DNA from: an uncultured Arenimonas sp.
GTDB taxonomy: Bacteria > Pseudomonadota > Gammaproteobacteria > Xanthomonadales > Xanthomonadaceae
Direction of reading: 5' to 3'
Assembly (NCBI GenBank): GCA_946480565.1
Contig: CAMLKR010000150.1
Span: 1 to 5,784, forward strand
DNA: 5,784 nucleotides
Below, in pieces: positions 4,996-5,784 of the stretch; position 1 is the stretch's first letter, and every line of letters begins with the position of its first letter. The notes under the pieces were generated by a model. That model was not told the DNA's origin, made no database searches, and saw nothing but the letters and a program-made list of their open reading frames with translations. A program made the position numbers and the translations under genes.

Positions 4996-5784
4996 TCAGT
5001 AACGCGGCACCGAGGCGTCGATTTCAGCCGACCAGGCGTCGATGCCGCCCTCGACGTTGTAGAGGTCGTGGAAACCCAGGCCCCGGAAGTACTCGGCCGC
5101 CTGCCGGCTGGAGTTGCCGTGGTGGCAGAGGAAGGCCAGGGGCAGGTCCTTGGGCAGGGCCTCCAGGCGCTCGCGGCTGTCCTCGTCCAGCACCTCGTGC
5201 GGGTGCGGGAAGGGCGCCAGGGCGCGGGCATGGGCCGGGCGCACGTCCACCACGTCGATGGTGCCGGCGATGATGTGGTCGTGAAGCTGCTGCACGCTCA
5301 TGGCCTTCACGGCCGGCGGCGCGTTGGGGTTGTGGATGGCCAGGCCGGCGCCGCGGGCGTCCTCGACCCAGTCGATGCGCAGGCCGCGGGCGCGCGGCAC
5401 GCTGGCCAGGTCCAGGTGCACGCGGATGCCGGCCGCTTCGGCCACCACTTCCTGGCCGCTGGCCGGCTTGAGTTCGAAGCGGGCGTTGAAGCGCGGGTCC
5501 ACGCCCAGGTGCAGCACGTAGCCGTCCTCGGCGTTGTCCAGGGCGCCGTTGATGGCCTGGGCCGCGCGTTCGGTGATCTGGATCTCCGGCGGGGTGCGGT
5601 CCGGCGCCGGCAGGCCCAGGGCCTGGTGCAGTTCGCCGCTGTTGAGCATCTGTTCGATGATGTCGCTGCCGCCCAGCAGTTCGCCGCCGACGTACAGCTG
5701 GGGGATGGTCGGCCACTGGCCGTAGACCTTGATGCCTTCGCGGATCTCGGGGTCGGCCAGCACGTCCACGTGGCCGAAGCCCGG
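4996..5784 (-). CDS. grxD: Grx4-family monothiol glutaredoxin fused to an A-type-like domain and a rhodanese domain (5' end outside the window)
   Basis: The frame is open to the window edge; the GTG at 5769 is internal, since the preceding codons read PGFGH and continue smoothly. About 262 residues are visible; numbers here count from the codon at 5769. Residues 1-50 are the second half of a monothiol glutaredoxin: VDVLADPEIREGIKVYG, then WPTIPQLYVGGELLGGSDI, the glutathione-binding TIPQ and GGSD motifs of Grx4/GrxD, which carry and deliver 2Fe-2S clusters. The CGFS cysteine would lie upstream of the window. Residues 62-150 resemble the IscA/ErpA fold (IQITERAAQAI at the start, GAGLAIHNPNA at the end) but contain no cysteine, so the usual three cluster ligands are absent. 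Residues 156-257 form a rhodanese domain with VVDVRP (173-178) and active-site loop CHHGNSS, catalytic Cys215 (codon 5125-5127). Rhodaneses transfer sulfane sulfur. The fusion suggests a role in Fe-S or sulfur trafficking; I have seen this layout in Xanthomonadaceae, so it is probably conserved there. Confidence 0.88.
   Translation of the reverse strand, partial: PGFGHVDVLADPEIREGIKVYGQWPTIPQLYVGGELLGGSDIIEQMLNSGELHQALGLPAPDRTPPEIQITERAAQAINGALDNAEDGYVLHLGVDPRFNARFELKPASGQEVVAEAAGIRVHLDLASVPRARGLRIDWVEDARGAGLAIHNPNAPPAVKAMSVQQLHDHIIAGTIDVVDVRPAHARALAPFPHPHEVLDEDSRERLEALPKDLPLAFLCHHGNSSRQAAEYFRGLGFHDLYNVEGGIDAWSAEIDASVPRY

Noticed and set aside
1..5784. CRISPR arrays, tRNA or rRNA genes, insertion sequences, attachment sites
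   Set aside because: I saw no spaced identical repeats, cloverleaf-like stretches, transposase motifs or terminal inverted repeats on either strand. Base composition is even throughout except for the short AT-richer patch near 4935-4957.

Overview
The window is very GC-rich, with strong G/C bias at third codon positions. It looks like chromosomal DNA of a gammaproteobacterium in or near the Xanthomonadaceae/Lysobacteraceae (Lysobacter, Luteimonas or Pseudoxanthomonas type). The main clue is the last gene, a monothiol glutaredoxin fused to an A-type-like domain and a rhodanese domain, an arrangement I associate with that family. The taxonomic call is an inference from content, not a database match.

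Layout, left to right: (1) positions 1-360, the 3' end of an AMP nucleosidase gene (+). (2) A short gap of about 83 bases with a possible terminator hairpin and a candidate promoter/operator. (3) A tight three-gene + strand operon: a small degenerate family-2 glycosyltransferase-like protein (444-1025), an OmpR-family response regulator (1039-1722) and its sensor histidine kinase (1719-2930, GTG start overlapping the regulator stop). (4) A second candidate promoter/operator, starting over the kinase stop codon, then an ArnT/PMT-type (GT83-like) integral membrane glycosyltransferase (3013-4515). (5) A converging small lipoprotein gene (4531-4860, -) with a strong ribosome binding site, preceded by a structured leader and a possible promoter. 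(6) The glutaredoxin/rhodanese fusion gene (4996 to beyond 5784, -), whose 5' end lies outside the window.

The middle of the window reads as one functional unit: a ColR/ColS-like two-component system bracketed by two glycosyltransferase-type genes. The most interesting signal is non-coding. The regions in front of the first gene of the operon and in front of the membrane glycosyltransferase share the same elements at identical spacing: TTAACG, 4 bases, an S-CT-S-AG hexamer (S = C or G), 17 bases, TTACAT. The half-sites follow the 11-base direct-repeat phasing typical of OmpR/PhoB/PmrA-type regulators. The simplest model is that the regulator activates its own operon and the downstream glycosyltransferase, giving a self-contained envelope-modification module that may respond to a metal or membrane-stress signal.

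Two proteins of this module are unusual. The GT2-like protein keeps the outline of a dolichyl-phosphate-sugar synthase or ArnC-type enzyme but has lost the catalytic aspartates, part of the core and the membrane anchor. The kinase has a normal phospho-acceptor histidine but an eroded ATP-binding domain.
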